Position numbers and translations under genes: made by a program
The notes under the pieces: model-generated
What the model saw: only the letters and a program-made list of their open reading frames with translations
The model's database searches: none
Told to the model about the DNA's origin: nothing
NCBI RefSeq assembly: GCF_021155765.1
Contig: NC_060110.1
Coordinates: 8,741,501-8,805,500, forward strand
Source of the DNA: Diprion similis
Lineage: Eukaryota > Arthropoda > Insecta > Hymenoptera > Diprionidae
Length of the DNA stretch: 64,000 bases
Direction: 5' to 3'
Part shown: one piece after another, positions 27,553 through 42,069 of the stretch
How positions within the stretch are numbered: the first letter of the stretch is position 1
Layout of the letters: every line of letters begins with the position of its first letter

Positions 27553-30500
27553 TTAATGTAGAGCCTCATTTGATTCGCATATGACATTATTTGTGAAGAA
27601 ATTGACATCAATAGCCTGTGCACAAATGTCATCGTCCAACATCGTGACATGGTCACCCGCCGCGTAGCATATTTCCACTTTCTTGCAAGTGATCTGTAAG
27701 CAGGAAAACGATAAGTTTTGAGAAAATTCTCCCGTTATTGGTAAATTTGCACATTTCAATGGAAAAATCATTTGAGATGTATACTTTGCATTGGTGCTCT
27801 TGCCAAAATTGTACAACTTACGAGAAAACTGTTATCAAATAAACTCACCGAACCTAGTCCGTAGTCTTCGGCTATTGTACGAACGGACTGAATCTGAGGT
27901 CTGATTAAGGTTATTGGTGTGTTGAGGCATGACGATGATGGAAAGTTGTAGTTCAGAACAGCTTTGATACGATTGTAAAAAGATGAGCACATGGCCTGTT
28001 GCTCTTCTACTGTGAATTTCAAATTTTTATCCGCAGGTACATTATTCGTGAACGCTATCAACTTTTCTTCCCAGGTAACGCACTTTCGTAAATCTACCGC
28101 AAGCTGTAAATATAAAATGATGATTTTAATATACGATATATCTTGCCACGGGGTAATTCTTTAGTTAACAAAATATTCATACACAGTTCTCTAAGGATCA
28201 TGAAAGGCTACGTTGCTTATAATTAAACCGGGCATCGAAAATTAAACAGTTGTATATAACGATTAGCTTATGAAACAATAAAGTCAATAAATAGTAAAAC
28301 CTTTGCTCTGATGGACGGACCGATTGTATCCATTAATTCCAGTAACAAAATAGATTGTAACTGCGCCTCATCATCTAAGATTAGGTGCTGATTACACAGT
28401 GCCTTCATGTGGTCAGGTGAACCATCAATCAATACGAGACGACCGCTGAGGCCTTCAGACTCCAAACGCCTAGCAAGCTCGATGGCCACTAATGTTCCGA
28501 AAGAATACCCAGCGATCACAAAGTTGCGGCTACCCTTATTTCTTGCTTGAAGATGCTGAAAGTTTTTACGGGTAATTAATACAGGGTGACGCTTGTTCGA
28601 ACTTCATACGCTGATGCATTCGTGTGAAATTCTACAGAGGTCACTTACAGGCATTAAAAAGTCAGCTAAACTCTCGATAGTCTTCAAATTCGAACAATTT
28701 ATTCCGAGCTGCAAACATGTTGTTTGTGATTTTAATTTAACAGCCAACGATTGAAATACAGAGTAAGTTCCTTCAATTCCTGGTATCATGAAGACTTCTT
28801 CTCCTCCTTTTGCACTTGTTACTAGTTGCACGCAGACATTTCTGTTCAGTTCAACGGTGCCCAGATTTCGAATAAGCAGTTGCATGCCTCTCAAGTTTTC
28901 ATCGGTTTTGGGCTGCGACCCTTGGTCTTCCTCGCTTCCATTTGCCTTTTTCGAAGACATTTCTTGCAACTTTGCAAAATTGAGACCACGAATGTCCGCT
29001 GCGGTTAGAAATACTTCAAATTCACGTTCTAACGTCTGTTTGATTTCAACTGCCATCATTGAATCCATTCCAAGTTCAGCCAACGGCGTTTGCAGACTAA
29101 CTGTTTTGAGGTCTTTGAGTCCTGTAAAAAATGATTGGCCGAAAATTTGACCGTATACTTGATTGATGGCAGAAAATTTCCCATAACTCAAAGCACAATA
29201 TCACAGCTAGAAAAAAAAATTTCATACCCATTATATCTACGACTGTAGCAAGAATGTCTGCCCTAGCGCCTCCGGACTTTTTCTCAGCAACTACCATGCT
29301 CGACACTACTGGAGATGCTTGATTCAGAAAACCATCGAGTTCTTGCAGACAAGACAATATTCGTTGTTGCAGGGTACCGCCGATAATAACTTCCTTGTTA
29401 TCTTCCTGCATTTCAGCAACGAGTCCGACATCACCGACGGCTCCCCATTGTATAGCCAAGCCGGGCAACTTCTCTGCTACTCGGTTTTCGCATATTCTTT
29501 CCATGATAGAGTTAGCCATCCCGTAGTTCGTTTGTCCCGGGTTACCTCTTCCACAAGATACCGACGAAAACACCACGAAATGCCTGAGTTGCGGGCACAA
29601 TATTCTTGATAATTGATCCATCTGCTTTGTAGCCCAAGCCTTGACTCTGAAAGATTCTTCGAATGATTCCACTGTCTGATTTTCGTAAAGGGCATCTTTG
29701 AGTACAACAGCCAAATTAAAAATTGCGAGAACTGGTCCAAGTGACGCTGCTTCTTTCAAAATAGCTTCGCATCCCTCGTATGTCGAGGCATCTTTTCCCA
29801 CTACGACGACGACCTTTACTCCGTATTCTTGCCAAAGGTTAATTCTCATACATTGATATCCAGAACTGACTCCTTTGCGAGATGTGAAGACTAGTTTCTT
29901 TGCTCCACGCAGCACAAGCCAATCGGCTAGCTCAAGGCCGAATCCACCCAGACCACCAAGAATGAGATAACTACCATCATCCGAGCAGTAATAACGAGGA
30001 AGAGCCGGAGGTCGAAGAGACTGAGATCCTTCGTCCTGGTTACGAATTTTGATTATCACCTAGAAAAATATGTTGAATGGTGAACTTCCTGTCTTGCTTC
30101 TAAATTAAAATTACACCGAAGGTGATGAAAGAACCATTAGATTTTTACCTACAGTCTAGAACAGTATCCTACACACTCTCTCGATCATTAGTTGTAGGTA
30201 TACTGATCTATTCGCCATCTAAATTTCGCTCTACGACGCATTAAAAATTTTTAATATTTTTCGTATAACATTTCACAATTTGCGATGGAAAACCACTTTT
30301 TTCCAATTTTTTTTCATCCAATTCGAGTTCATGCAAAATTTGCACCAAGTCGTGTGGAGTTCATGCAAATTTTCTTATTCGGAGTGAAATTAGTGTCAAT
30401 TATTACGAGCTCGAGTAAGATTGTACGCGATTCAGCAAAATTTGTATAAGTTCATACAGACCAATTCCGTAAGCCATAATAAGTAATATTACGCACATAA

Positions 30501-33500
30501 TATTCTTTATAGGGGGGCTTGATAATTTAAAGCGAAAACTGATCATTTCTAACGGCACGCGACTATTCGAAGTAATGCAGAAAAACAATTAACAAACCTT
30601 GCCAATATGTTTTCCGCCTGCCATATATCTAAGTGCCGCCTCAACCTGGTCCATTGGAAATACAGTCCGGACGAGTGGTTTGACAGCGCCAATCTTTATG
30701 CCCTCAGTCAGCATGGCCCATATTATCTTTTTCTCTTCGATAAAGCCATTAAATAAATTATCCAAGAGGATTCCGTGAAAACTAATGCCCTTCAGAAAAG
30801 CTTCCATGCCAAGAGGGTTGTTGGCCGCAAGATCAAATTTTCCGATTTCCAGAAATCTTCCGCCCGTTGCTAAACAACGAACCGACGCTTGTAACTTTTC
30901 CTCTGCTAAAGAATTTAGAACGATATCCACTCCTCGTCCTCGCGTTTTCCGCAAAACTAATTGCTCGAAACTTGTGTCTCGTGAATTTCCAATATGGTCA
31001 TCATCGATTTGTGGGAACTGGTTCTTGATGAAATCTCGTTTTCGTTGCGTACCGACTGTTGTGAAAACTTCACAGCCCTTGTAAAGCGCCACCGCTATGG
31101 CTGCCTGTCCGACGCCACCACTTCCAGCATGAATCAACACCTTATCCGTCTTTTCCATCTTACCGCTTAACATAAGCGCATAGTAGACTGTTACGTAAAC
31201 AACTGGAACGGTAGCTGCCTCTTCAAGAGTCCAGTTATCCGGAACAGGCCAAAGAAGATCGTTGTCGCACATGCATAGATTTGCAAAAGCTCCAGCTTCA
31301 GTCAATCCCATAACGGCACGACCATTTACATCTCTTCCAACAAATTCAAATCCATATACGCGGTCTTGTAACATCCTTCTGCTGGTGATAACCTCAGGTG
31401 CTAGTTTCCCAGTGAGTAGCATAACATCGCGGAAGTTTATCGATGAATAATGCACTTGAATGATGTCCCTGTTTTGGTTGTTGGGCTGAATCGTACCTTC
31501 GATCCATTGGACCGAGCTTAAATCGCCACGCGTAGCCTGGCTGAGGCTCGCGTGAAAGACGGGTTTTGATATCAACGGTTCCATGGGGAAAAACCGATAA
31601 GACCCCCACAGTTCTCCAGGACGCAGAACATTGAGGGCCAAACCCAAATTCAATTGTTCGGAATAGAATGGATTTTCTAGAGAGAATTCCGGAGCTTCTA
31701 AGTCTTGAATCAATAAACCTTGAATGATTTCACCACCTGGTTCTCTTCGGAGACAATTGACTAATCCCATAAGTCCACTCTGTAAATCTCCCTCGCTGAC
31801 AAGTAGTATTCGTTCAGTGGTTCGACCAGCTTTTTTGTTTTCTACCTTTAACGCAGCCTGTAGATTTTCGAGCCAGGTGAATTCATCGTTGTTGATTCTG
31901 ACAACGGTAGTGAATCCTGTCCGCTGTTCTTTTTTACGAAGTAAAATGATCAAATCACTGGATGTGCATTTTTCTAGAATGATGTGGAAGTATTCATCTA
32001 CCATATTTCGGATAACGTCAACGTTACTGTCCAGCGGCTCTCTAGCTAGCATGAAGTTTCCGTCTCTCATTGCTGCATGAATTTGTTTCAGCAATTTTGC
32101 ATTTCTGTCAGAAAGAAGTCCATGGGTGACAATCAAGGCAGCATTAATAAGTTCAGTTGACAATTTTTTTGGTTGAGAAATTTTAATATCAGAAGATAAG
32201 GCATCATCGGAAAACTTGTGCAGGGGTGCGAAGACATTCAAGTCCGCTTGAAGTAACGGTAAGTTGTTCAAAACTTTTCGAATCAAAGGAGATATCAAAT
32301 TTTCAGGAGATACGTCATACGCGTTATCTATTAGTTCGCATGTTTTTATTTTGATACCACAATGGATTTCAAGAACTATCTGTGTAGCGATGCAAGTAAT
32401 CACTTCTATTTCCGTCTTAGCTCGATCGCGATGCGCTACAAACGCATGTTTTTCTAAAACAGGATCTGTTGCTGGCCTCCTGCGAGCAATGGCATTGGCC
32501 CTTAGTCCTCGTATTTCTATTCCACCGGATACAATAATGTCTAAATCTTTGTAAACCTCTACTGTGAATTCTAAGAAACAAGTAATGAAAAATCGTCAGT
32601 TTGGAATGATAATTCGATAAAATGATTGCGAAAAATATTATCAACATGCTTTTCATCGGAAGTGTAAGTCCTACCTTGGTTTTCGTCAGGCATTGAGTTC
32701 AGTTGTTGTATATGCATCTTTGTGTCTATTACCAGTTTTTGAATACCCGTAGGAACGAACAGTCCTCGGGTGTCAATTAAAAGAATTTTCATTTGAAGCA
32801 TGTTGTCCATAAAAGCTGCCCAGTTCTTGTGCCAAGCTATCCGACCCCTTTTTCCTTTTAAGGACGCCCCAGTGAGACTCCGACACAAACCTGAATATTG
32901 ATAGCCTCTGAGGCGCAACTCCTTGTAGATATCTCTACTCGTTAGGTGAAACTTTTCCTCTTTCAAATGAAGTACATCAGTTTTGACGCGTTCTTGACTT
33001 GGGTTTGAAACAACTCGAATAAAGCCAGTGACAACACTGGTATCACCTTCAGCAATTTCAAATCTGCCTGACCCTGTGTATAGATAAAGCTGTGTTATTA
33101 CGTGTCTTCATATTTGTCATTGACACATATTTTTCACATGCAATGACTACCACCATACGAGAATAAATCTGACCTTTGTGAATCATTAGTTGCAGTTTAA
33201 TGGCATTATCTTTTGGAATTGTAGTTGCTCGGTGAAATTTTACGTTTTCAAAAACTACCGGAACTTTCATATACTCATCTCCTTGCATCATTGCCACAGT
33301 TTGCCAAATTAGTTCTAGGTACCCGGTCGCAGGAACCAAATTTCTTCCATCGATGACGTGTCCTGACATCCACTCAAACTCCTCGTCAATCAGTTTGATG
33401 TTAATAATTCTGTTTCCAGTATCGAGTTTGTCTTGTTTCTGCAAACGAACTACGTACCAGTCTTCTGAGTGTTCCCAACGTATCAGTGGAGAAATCATAG

Positions 33501-36500
33501 GAGTTCCTCGGCTAACTGGGTATTGAACATCGGGATAAAGTTTACTCAATTTGGGAGATAATCCAACTTCGTACATTTTTCCAATAGCATCAAGTAAAAC
33601 GTCGATGTTGTCAACATTTTTACATTTCGTTAAACCGATATGGGTCAATTTGTCATTTGAGGACCCCAATAAAGCAACTTGAAGTAGATTATGTGGTGCT
33701 ATTTCAATGGTTACTGCATTCTTCGGTAATATATGGGATATTTCTCCAAACGAAGTACGAGTAAATAAACCGCTGGTGTAGTATTCAGCTGAAAATAAGC
33801 AATTCGAACTGTCTGTTGGGTTACTCCGTGAGATGGAGTTAATCAGCCATTTCTGGCTACGAGATTTTGGATCCGGAATAATCTTCTTCAAATGAGCTAA
33901 TACTTTTTGGCGCACTGCTTCCACGTCGCCAGTGTGGTAGATAATGCTGTTGCGAGCTTCGCCTTTGACACAGATGTTATCAGCCTGTAATGGAATGAAG
34001 ATTACTAAAATGAACACCTGCCTAATGCCTGCAATTATTTTATTGATTAACAGACACTATTTACCGAGAATGAGAGTATTAGTCTGTAATGTAGATAATT
34101 TTAGAGTCTCACAAGGCGATGTAAATTACCCGTAATTTCGCAATGAATTTCGTTATCGCATCGTTGGATCCACTGATTATCGAACCTTTTGGACCATGGG
34201 AGCATTCGATACGTACATCAGGTGGACAAATATTTCCCAGTTTTACGGCATTCAGTTTTACAGCTGCCAGGCTTCGACAATCTGCTCTGGATTCTGCCAA
34301 TACCAAACCACCAAAGTATGCTGCTAGGATAGTCTCTTCCGCGGTCAGACAACCATCAGCGTACGCACAGCCTAACTCTCCTGCTAGGTGGCTAGTAAGA
34401 TGATCTGGTATAACTCCTATCGATGACAGTACATCTACTAAACCAATCTATAAATGAATCGAAGAATACACTCATAAAAAAAGCAGAGTGATTAAATATT
34501 ACAATAAACGTAAGAATGTCATGACGGAACATTACTCAAAGTATCACAATCTTTCCTTTGGCTCGATCTAAGCATGGCTCATAAAAACGACTATACCTGG
34601 ATCGCTGCAGTGCCAATACGCGAGTTGATAATATCATCAAACGTTTTTGGATCTTCGTTGGTCAAAATGTTGATGATATCAACAGCATGAGGTTTGAGAG
34701 CGGCATCACACTTTTGGATGGCCGCAGCAAATGCGGGAATTTTCATCCAACTTTTACCTGTTGAATGCAAACATGAATAAATTGGCATGTGTTCTTATAC
34801 AATTTGTTCGGATACTAGAATTATGAGAAAGAATCCCTGAACGACAAGCATGTCACCTAATTGATTGGTCTTATGGGTTACGCGAGAATCACATAACAAT
34901 CTTGCACTTACCGATCCCAACCCATTGACATCCCATTCCAGAGAACACGAACCATATCGGTGGCTTTTCACCAGGGTAATACTGCACATCTCGTATGTTA
35001 TTTTGTGCTATGCCTCGGGCTGGCAATATAGTGTGTCCACGGTATAAATGACCAGGAATCTCTTCAGCATGTATGTTGTGAATAAGACCGATATATTCCA
35101 CATCCACTGGTCTGCTTTCAAGCTGTAATCATTCAGGGATACAGTTGTACTCACTATACAAGGCTGACTGCTTTTAAATGTTACCATTGCAAATTAATAT
35201 TGTAGTTATGAAATAATGTGTATATATATATGTGTGTGTGCGTGTGTGTGTGTTATAGTATTGATGTAATTCTTCTAGACGTAGTATTATGATAAAAGAT
35301 GGAAAAGAAATGGAAATACAATATGTTCGCAAGTGGATACGGTTCAATATGCAGCACAAATCTATCTGCCACCTCAATCAGCAATGTTCTGTATCATGAA
35401 AAAAGTTTCAACAGTACATACATCATTCAACAAAGTTTTAACAGCTTCTTCCGTCCGTCCAGATACAACAACAAGTCTAGGCATGTCGTCATTAGGTGCA
35501 CCATTATTAATTTTCTCTTTCGGATTTGATTTCAGCAAAACGTGTGCGTTTCCACCACCAAAGCCAAAAGAGTTTATACCAACATAACCGCCCTTCCATG
35601 GCGTCGGTTCGGTAATAACTTGAATGCGACCTGTCATCAATGCTTCGATCTCTTCACGGGGACGATTATAATTTATATTTGGCGGAATGATTCCACTCTC
35701 CATCGCAAGGATAACCTTTTAATAAAAATTCATCTGTCATTATTAGACATTGAACAATACATATTCACCTCACAGTAGTTGGTAAGCACAGTTCTGTATT
35801 GATTTATCTGATCGAAACGATGATACTTTGATGTATTTTAAAAAGCATCGATATCTGTTGAACATGCTGGATATCTTGGAATTTTTACATCTTACGTAGA
35901 AACAAATTAATGAACGATTCAACCTTTGAGTATCATATACCTTCGCGACAGAACAAAGGCCACTTGCTGGTTCGGTGTGCCCCAAATTAGATTTAATTGA
36001 ACCAATTTGAAGTGGAGTTGTTCGTCCAGGGCAGAATACTTTCTCAATAGCGTTTACTTCGGCAGGGTCACCCACTTTGGTTCCAGTACCATGCGCCTCT
36101 AAGAAGGCCAATTTTGATGGTGAAATCTTGCACTCTTCATAAAATTGTTCCAGAAGAACACGTTGCATTGTACTTGACGGAAAGGTAATTCCTTCTTCCT
36201 TGTAACCGTCACAATTTGTTTTTGTGTGAACGACATGTGCATAAATTCGTCTTGCATCCTTGGATTTCTGAAGATAAATTGTACACATCGCTTCACTACG
36301 ACAGTAGCCGTTTCCCTCATTATCGAACGACTTACAGCTACCATCAGCGGAAAGCACGCCTGATAATGAAATAGACGTAGTTGAAGAATACATATCTTAT
36401 CAAGTATAAAGTACCGATACCTTGCATTCCTGACGAATAGATCAAAATCATTAATCAACTTTTCTACTGTGCCGAGAACTGTTTGACCTCAGAATTGTAT

Positions 36501-38312
36501 TATAAACATAGTCACAAATGCAAATGAAAAATCTTTCATCAGGCAGTAAGATACTCTCTTACTCTCTCTCTCTTTCTCTCTGATTCTGCAATAAAGAATC
36601 AAACCCTTCAAAGGGTAACAAGAAAATGTAGTTACGGTTGCTTCTTGTTAAAAGAACATGTGAAAAGGCCTCAAATTGTCTTACCGTTTTATTTCGACTA
36701 AGAATGCGCGAACACGGTATGCTTCCCCAGAGGAGAAACTGAAGACTTCCAACCTTGTACATTAGTTAAATCCGAATGACCAAAATGTTCAAAAACATTT
36801 GATCATATATTCATTAACATTTATTACGTATATTCGTGATGTATCTGGTGCCTCGTGTTAGAATTTTTATATTAGTTATGGATTATTTCTTGGCGACTGC
36901 CTCATTTTTTATACATTCACCCGCATGAATCTATCGTGGATTGACAATTACAAACATTTGTCCATTTGTACTAATTATACATCTATACTCCGCTCGTCTT
37001 TTCGAATTTCTGAATAATCTCCACTGGATGATGAAAGAGTTTCATATTTTTCATTTGGCCGTCTTAATTTATATTTTTTTATGAGAAGACTTGTAAATAT
37101 ATATCATTTATGTTAACCAGCAATTCATACCAAGGAGAAAAAACTGCTGTGATAAATGTGGATGTAGGCACAAATGACATCCAACAACAATGGCATCTTG
37201 ACATTCTCCAGTTCTAATCGCTTTATACGCATGATCCATGGCATATAGACTTGAACTGCACGCGGTGTCCACAGTGTAGCTCGGCCCTGTACATCCCAAC
37301 CAATGAGAGATTCGATTGGCCATCATGGCACGACAGCAGCCCGGTATACCCAACCCGTTTGCCTAAAGAAGAATATAAGTAAGTCGTCGGGCAGATCAAA
37401 TTTAATGATAAGGGATCAGATAAAATCACACACTTTCTACGATCACTGCCTCTTCAGATTATAAATCTAATATTCAAATTAGTTGCGAGTCGTAGTACCT
37501 GAAGGATTCAGTTAATGGGACAAAATGATTTAGGTAATAATTGTACAGTATGATACTAATTGTGAATTGCGAAACACACTAATAAGAAATAACGAATCAC
37601 TCATTAGACATTACTGATATACATTACTGAAACACATTGCATGACTTAGGGTGGGGGAACAGGAATCCTGTGAATTACGTCTGAATTCAACTAGTATTAA
37701 TGAGAGTCCAGCAATACGTTGATTTTTATGAAGTTTATAATCGAACATTGAATAATGTTCTGACCTGAAAATCTGTATACAGCCATGATTTTTCTGATTC
37801 ACTATAGCAGGCACCCACGAAGACTCCAGTATTAGTTCCACGGAGTTGGCGAGGATTCACACCAGCATCAATGATAGCTTCGTAAGTATGTTCTAATATC
37901 ATTCTTGCTGCGGGATCCATAGTGTGAGCTTCTTTGAAGTGCACTCCAAAAAATTCCGCATCAAACTTTTCAATATTATTCACCTTCCCAGTTCGTTGGG
38001 GAATATCCGGATTTTCTGAAAATGAGTCATCCGGATAATCTACCATATTTAGAATAAGAACCCCAACATTGACTTATTAATTGCAATGTCAGGCTCATAT
38101 TGAATGCGCTTACGAACTATTCACCTACCCGATTTCCAACGGCGATCATCATCGGTGATAAGATCAACCTTGTTGACAAGATTCTCTCGAAAAGTTATCA
38201 AGTTATCCGACTCTGGAAATCTCCCGGCAATTCCAGAAATCACCACCTCGTCGCCCGGTTTTGGGAATGCCAATTCTTCACCACGGACGACGCTTGTAGT
38301 TTTTTCTGACAT
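27553..38312 (-). CDS. FASN: fatty acid synthase-like protein, paralogue B (16 exons, 2,402 aa, MAT nucleophile lost)
   Basis: Type I FASN homologue with the same exon plan as A and C. Exons: 38312-38129, 38015-37765, 37362-37131, 36359-35941, 35715-35422, 35122-34912, 34757-34597, 34447-34130, 33984-33174, 33073-32675, 32570-30598, 30059-29228, 29121-28649, 28555-28301, 28103-27849, 27693-27553. Total 7,209 bases, in frame throughout. KS Cys180 in DTACSSS with both histidine motifs; DH first motif [41 protein letters not shown] Ser2049 (LGMDSMM); TE Ser2204 (AGYSFG), IDGSP and AGDH. Odd: the MAT elbow is SHLAGE (Leu605) and its Arg is Gly, although a His aligns with the MAT catalytic His. 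DH has LRGYQYSGLC in place of the Asp motif. The start is the ATG at 38,312; the reading frame is open further upstream but only a TTG is available there. Confidence 0.93.
34385..34387 (-). other. MAT nucleophile codon of paralogue B is CTA (Leu605)
   Basis: Exon 8 reads AGC CAC CTA GCA GGA GAG (S-H-L-A-G-E) where the family has GHSxGE. The histidine before the elbow is kept; the serine is not. Confidence 0.9.
35217..35254. repeat. (TA/TG)n microsatellite in intron 5 of paralogue B
   Basis: The plus strand runs from alternating TA into alternating TG within the intron between exons at 35,715-35,422 and 35,122-34,912. Confidence 0.8.
36550..36582. repeat. CT-rich microsatellite in intron 3 of paralogue B
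   Basis: An interrupted (CT)n run on the plus strand, inside the intron between exons 3 and 4 of gene B. Confidence 0.75.
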
Positions 38313-38343
38313 GTTAGTGCTCTTGGACGACGAAAAGCGCTTT

Positions 38344-38407
38344 GTCAAAGGTGTCTCAGAAACTTAAATACAGTGCTGGCCAGCCAGCAAACGCCTGTGT
38401 TTTTATA
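38344..38407 (-). promoter_or_regulatory. TATA box and conserved 5' UTR motif of paralogue B
   Basis: The minus strand has TTATAAAAACACAG with TATAAAA at 38,407-38,401, 89 bases upstream of the ATG. The 5' UTR has GAGACACCTTTGAC near 38,358-38,344. The TATA and following bases resemble those of gene A (TATATAAAAACACA). Confidence 0.6.
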
Positions 38408-40430
38408 ACAAAAAATGTTGTACCCCACCAACTTCGATGACTTGTGATGCATTAATTTAATGTAATATTAATCATGTTTACAACTGGGTGCACTTATTGC
38501 GCACTGCGTGCTATTTCCTGCCTTTTTGACAACAGCAGAGCCCAATAAATTAAGGAAATTGGTGTCACTTTGCATCAAGTATAGTCAGTTGAAAACACGT
38601 TAAGCCCAACGAAAATTCTCAACGCATTTGGATTGTTTTGCTTCTCGACTTTATTAATTTTTCCTTATCCATGTACGAAATAGAAAACGTGTCCATAATA
38701 TAGCAATCGAATTATCTATATGCGTAATTCATGAAGGAAAGTTAGGCAAGACTACATGTGTATCAATAATCAGTTAAAAAATTTCGTCGAGCCTTGATCT
38801 CGTCGTAAATCGTGACCCGTGTAACACGTCATTCGCTGTACTTATCATTAAAACATTTCTGAGACTTCGATATGAGTGATTACGTAGTTTTTAGATTACC
38901 TGGGCAGTCAATTTAATTTTGTGTTCGCGATTACTTTCCAAGAAAGCCCTGGGACGTAAATTTGAAAATTTCAGCTCAGTGCATGCACCAGCGTGGATTT
39001 ACCGCACTGTTCAGTACTGAGGCACTTTACGCACGCTTCCAAAATGTAACTCTCCAAACATGTGTTCGAAGAAACAAAGTCAGATTCTCTCCTTTACGGC
39101 TCACACTGCAAACTTCACACTAGTCGGAAACTGCCTACTTTACGCACTCGTAGTACAATACATTATTTCCGGATATATGGATGTCGAACCATATTCTTCT
39201 CAGAAGAAACTTCCTATTAAATAAAATCAGGTTTATTTCACACTTTGCACTTTGCGTCAAGACGTTTTGAAACTGTAACTGAAAGCTCCGTGCTCTTTAA
39301 CAAGAGCTGAACCCTTGGAAATCATGAGATGAACCAAGGATAACGTCAAATATCTATGCTCTGCGAAAATTGAGGATGAACTGCCGATACTCTAGCTGTG
39401 CAATGCTTGTTGAAAAGTGAGATCTTTTATTTGCATTTGTATCAAGGCCTGAATCGTCGACGTTTAAAAGATGTAACGTTTCAGATCATTTTCAAAGGTT
39501 ACTAGGGAATTTTGACGTTTCTGTATGATACCAAAATGTTTTCAATAGTTGCCCGAGTATTCGTCGAAGTTCAATGAACGTTCTAAAAGTTTTAAATGTT
39601 ACTGGATCAAATGAATGGTAATGACCTTGTTTACGCCATTCGAGACTGGTTATTCATGCTTTCACGAATATAATGTTCAGGGTTTTGAAATTTATGTAAC
39701 GAATGCACTTATTTATGAAAAAAAATTTGAGCCAAATCATTCATGACGTATTTGACGAAAATTCAATTTTTTTACTTCAATATCAAAAAATCACCGTTGG
39801 GAAAGTTGTACATTTTATTACCACTTTTTTCCATCAAACTTTTAATTAAGCTGAGTATTTCATTCCATTGAAATTTCAATGTCAGACCTCCTGATTTTGC
39901 TCAATGTTCCCTTGAAAAATGTCATTTTATCAAAGAGGCGATTTGAAAAACAAGCATATCTCAAAACCGTTCGCTTTGAAAAATGTGGAGTTTTCTTCTG
40001 AGCTAACAGAATTCTGAAGAAAATTGAGAACTGAGTTTGAACAGATGAGGTCGAGGTCAGCTGGAATGCCCCAAACATACTTCTTCCGTAACTTGCATAC
40101 TACATACGATGATCAGTGGTATTGCGATTTCAGCATTATCATTGCCATTCAATTGAATAAATGTTGTTTACATTTTTACAGACTGAATATAAAATTTGTA
40201 TTAGCCACGGATCGATGGACGAAAGCCATTAATTCCGAGGGCACATTGCAGAAATGACGAAACGAACAATAGTGGACTTTCGCCAGGATGCACACGTCAA
40301 TGAAATCGTACATGTTGTTGCCCGTCGGCTGGAACGGCGGGATGATATATTTCTGGTGTTTAGCTGCACAGTATAATTTCCGATGAATAACCAATGTATT
40401 GTTGGCTCTCGTTAGTTATACAAGAATATG

Positions 40431-40890
40431 ACAAAAAGTATGGTTTCATTGAAACTACCGCGGCTGTAGCAGCGCGATACAAAAATAATAAAAAAGAGAA
40501 TGCGAGAGCGATACTTATCTTTGTCGAAACTCCTTTTGAATTCCTGGCTTTCTCACGCTTCCTTATTCTCATCTATTTGGTATTTAAGCCTATCTGCGCG
40601 TGTGAGTGGTTTGTGCGCGCTTTACTACACATAATACGTCTTTCAATATTGCAGTTGGCTAGGATAGACGCTGGTTTCAACTGAGCAAGGAAACGACTGG
40701 AAGGATTCGGCCGATATCGTACCAGATGATGAAAATTCGGAAAATAAACGAATATCGTAATGCTCGATGTATATCGGGCGTTACAACAATAAAGAAAAAT
40801 GCATGAAATAGTTAGCTTTCTATTGAAGAGAAAAGTATTCATTTATTTATGCTTGACGAGTCATACAAGACAATTTACAATAGAACATAG
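40431..40890. repeat. interspersed repeat, copy 1
   Basis: This matches 62,942-63,023 plus 63,619-64,000 along its length, for example 'ctaccgcggctgtagcagcgcg' (split here: ctaccgcggctg, tagcagcgcg), 'ctccttttgaattcctggc' and 'atgcttgacgagtcataca'. It contains a TATTTAAG box near 40,578. There is no coding capacity. Its class is unknown; an LTR or a short non-autonomous element are both possible. Confidence 0.7.
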
Positions 40891-41349
40891 AAAGGATTCT
40901 CCTTGCGCGGCGCGAGCCAAGAAACTTGGCTTGTTGAGTTTAAATTGGTATACTAATCGAAAAGACAAGGTGTATAGATAAAAATATAATTCATGAAAGA
41001 TAGATATGAAATTGTAATAACGAGGTATCGACAATTAAAATTTGCGTGAAAGCGTCGTACGGGTCAAAGGCTATATTTCGAAGCGAGAATAAATATAAAC
41101 AATTTATTAAGTGCGCTACGTAGATATAATCTTATGATTTTCCGTAGTACGTTTTTGAAGTCTCGTTGTTAATTTGTGATTAATTGATACCAAATCAGGG
41201 TTTCTCGATATAGACCTTACGTAACTTTATTGACACACATTAAGACTGATCTTTTTATTTTCAAGAGGATATATCGTCACACTGCAGAAATATTTTTCTA
41301 CAAACTGTTTGACATAAAATTATTTGTGTTTAATTTACGTGTGTGTTGA

Positions 41350-41700
41350 ATGTGTGTTGTGTAGAACAATTTCTGTGCAAAAATTTTTTGTAGAAAAAAT
41401 TCTGCACAAGAATTCTCGTGTAGAATGATTCATGCAGGATTATTTCTGAAGTCAATTTCGAATTTCTTGCTGCCAGAAATGTTGTATAGTAAAATTTTCT
41501 TGTAGAAACGAGTCTGCAGAATATATTCCGTAGAAAATTTGCCCTATAGAACTCATTTCTGTAGAATCTATTCTCTTTCTTACGAACTTGTAGGACTGCT
41601 GCTAGTCGGATGAAACCTTCTAAAATGAGTTTGGCGAAACGAACTTGTACTACTGTCGCTTGTAGGAACGAACTTTCGGAACTGATCTGTGTAGAACGGA
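41350..41700. repeat. degenerate TGTAGAA-rich repeat tract
   Basis: TGTAGAA occurs at least six times and CGTAGAA once within about 350 bases, often next to ATTTCTG or AATTCT. This suggests a worn tandem repeat with a short variable unit. Confidence 0.45.
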
Positions 41701-42069
41701 TCCTCTTATTTTTTCGTCAATCACTTGGTAAGCATATGCTTAGTCTAAAAAAGAACAAAAATTGATGACGTAGAAAAAAAACAATTGTTCTAAAAAAAGA
41801 AAAAAAATTTCCATGTTTCAGAGCGAAACTAGAATTTTTTTTTCATACGCCCTTTTGGCTTTAGGAAAATTTTCCTGAAGAGATACGCTCTTTGGGCGTT
41901 AGTACATCGAACAATTTTTTTTGATAGATCTTTACGTTTTGTGGGATTCTAAGTTGAATGGCAAAAAAATATTTTTTATGCACCCCCAGTCATAAAACCC
42001 TATCTAACTGCTGTAATACGCCCTTTTGGCATTTGGCACGCGATATGAGCGTGTGCAGAGTTCACGATT

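Larger units (their letters stand above)
38408..42069. other. intergenic DNA between FASN paralogues B and C
   Basis: About 3.7 kb without a recognisable gene. It holds a TATA-like repeat fragment near 40,188-40,250, an interspersed repeat at 40,431-40,890 and a TGTAGAA-rich stretch at 41,350-41,700. The sequence ATACGCCCTTTTGGC occurs twice, near 41,847 and 42,015, probably in or near the 3' UTR of C. Confidence 0.6.

Noticed and set aside
31724..32080. 118-codon plus-strand frame, and similar ones at 28,788-29,150 and 46,097-46,558
   Set aside because: These are antisense shadows of FASN exons in paralogues B and C.
38313..38348. Upstream extension of paralogue B reading frame
   Set aside because: The frame is open to 38,348 but begins with TTG, not ATG. 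The ATG at 38,312 matches the start in paralogue C.
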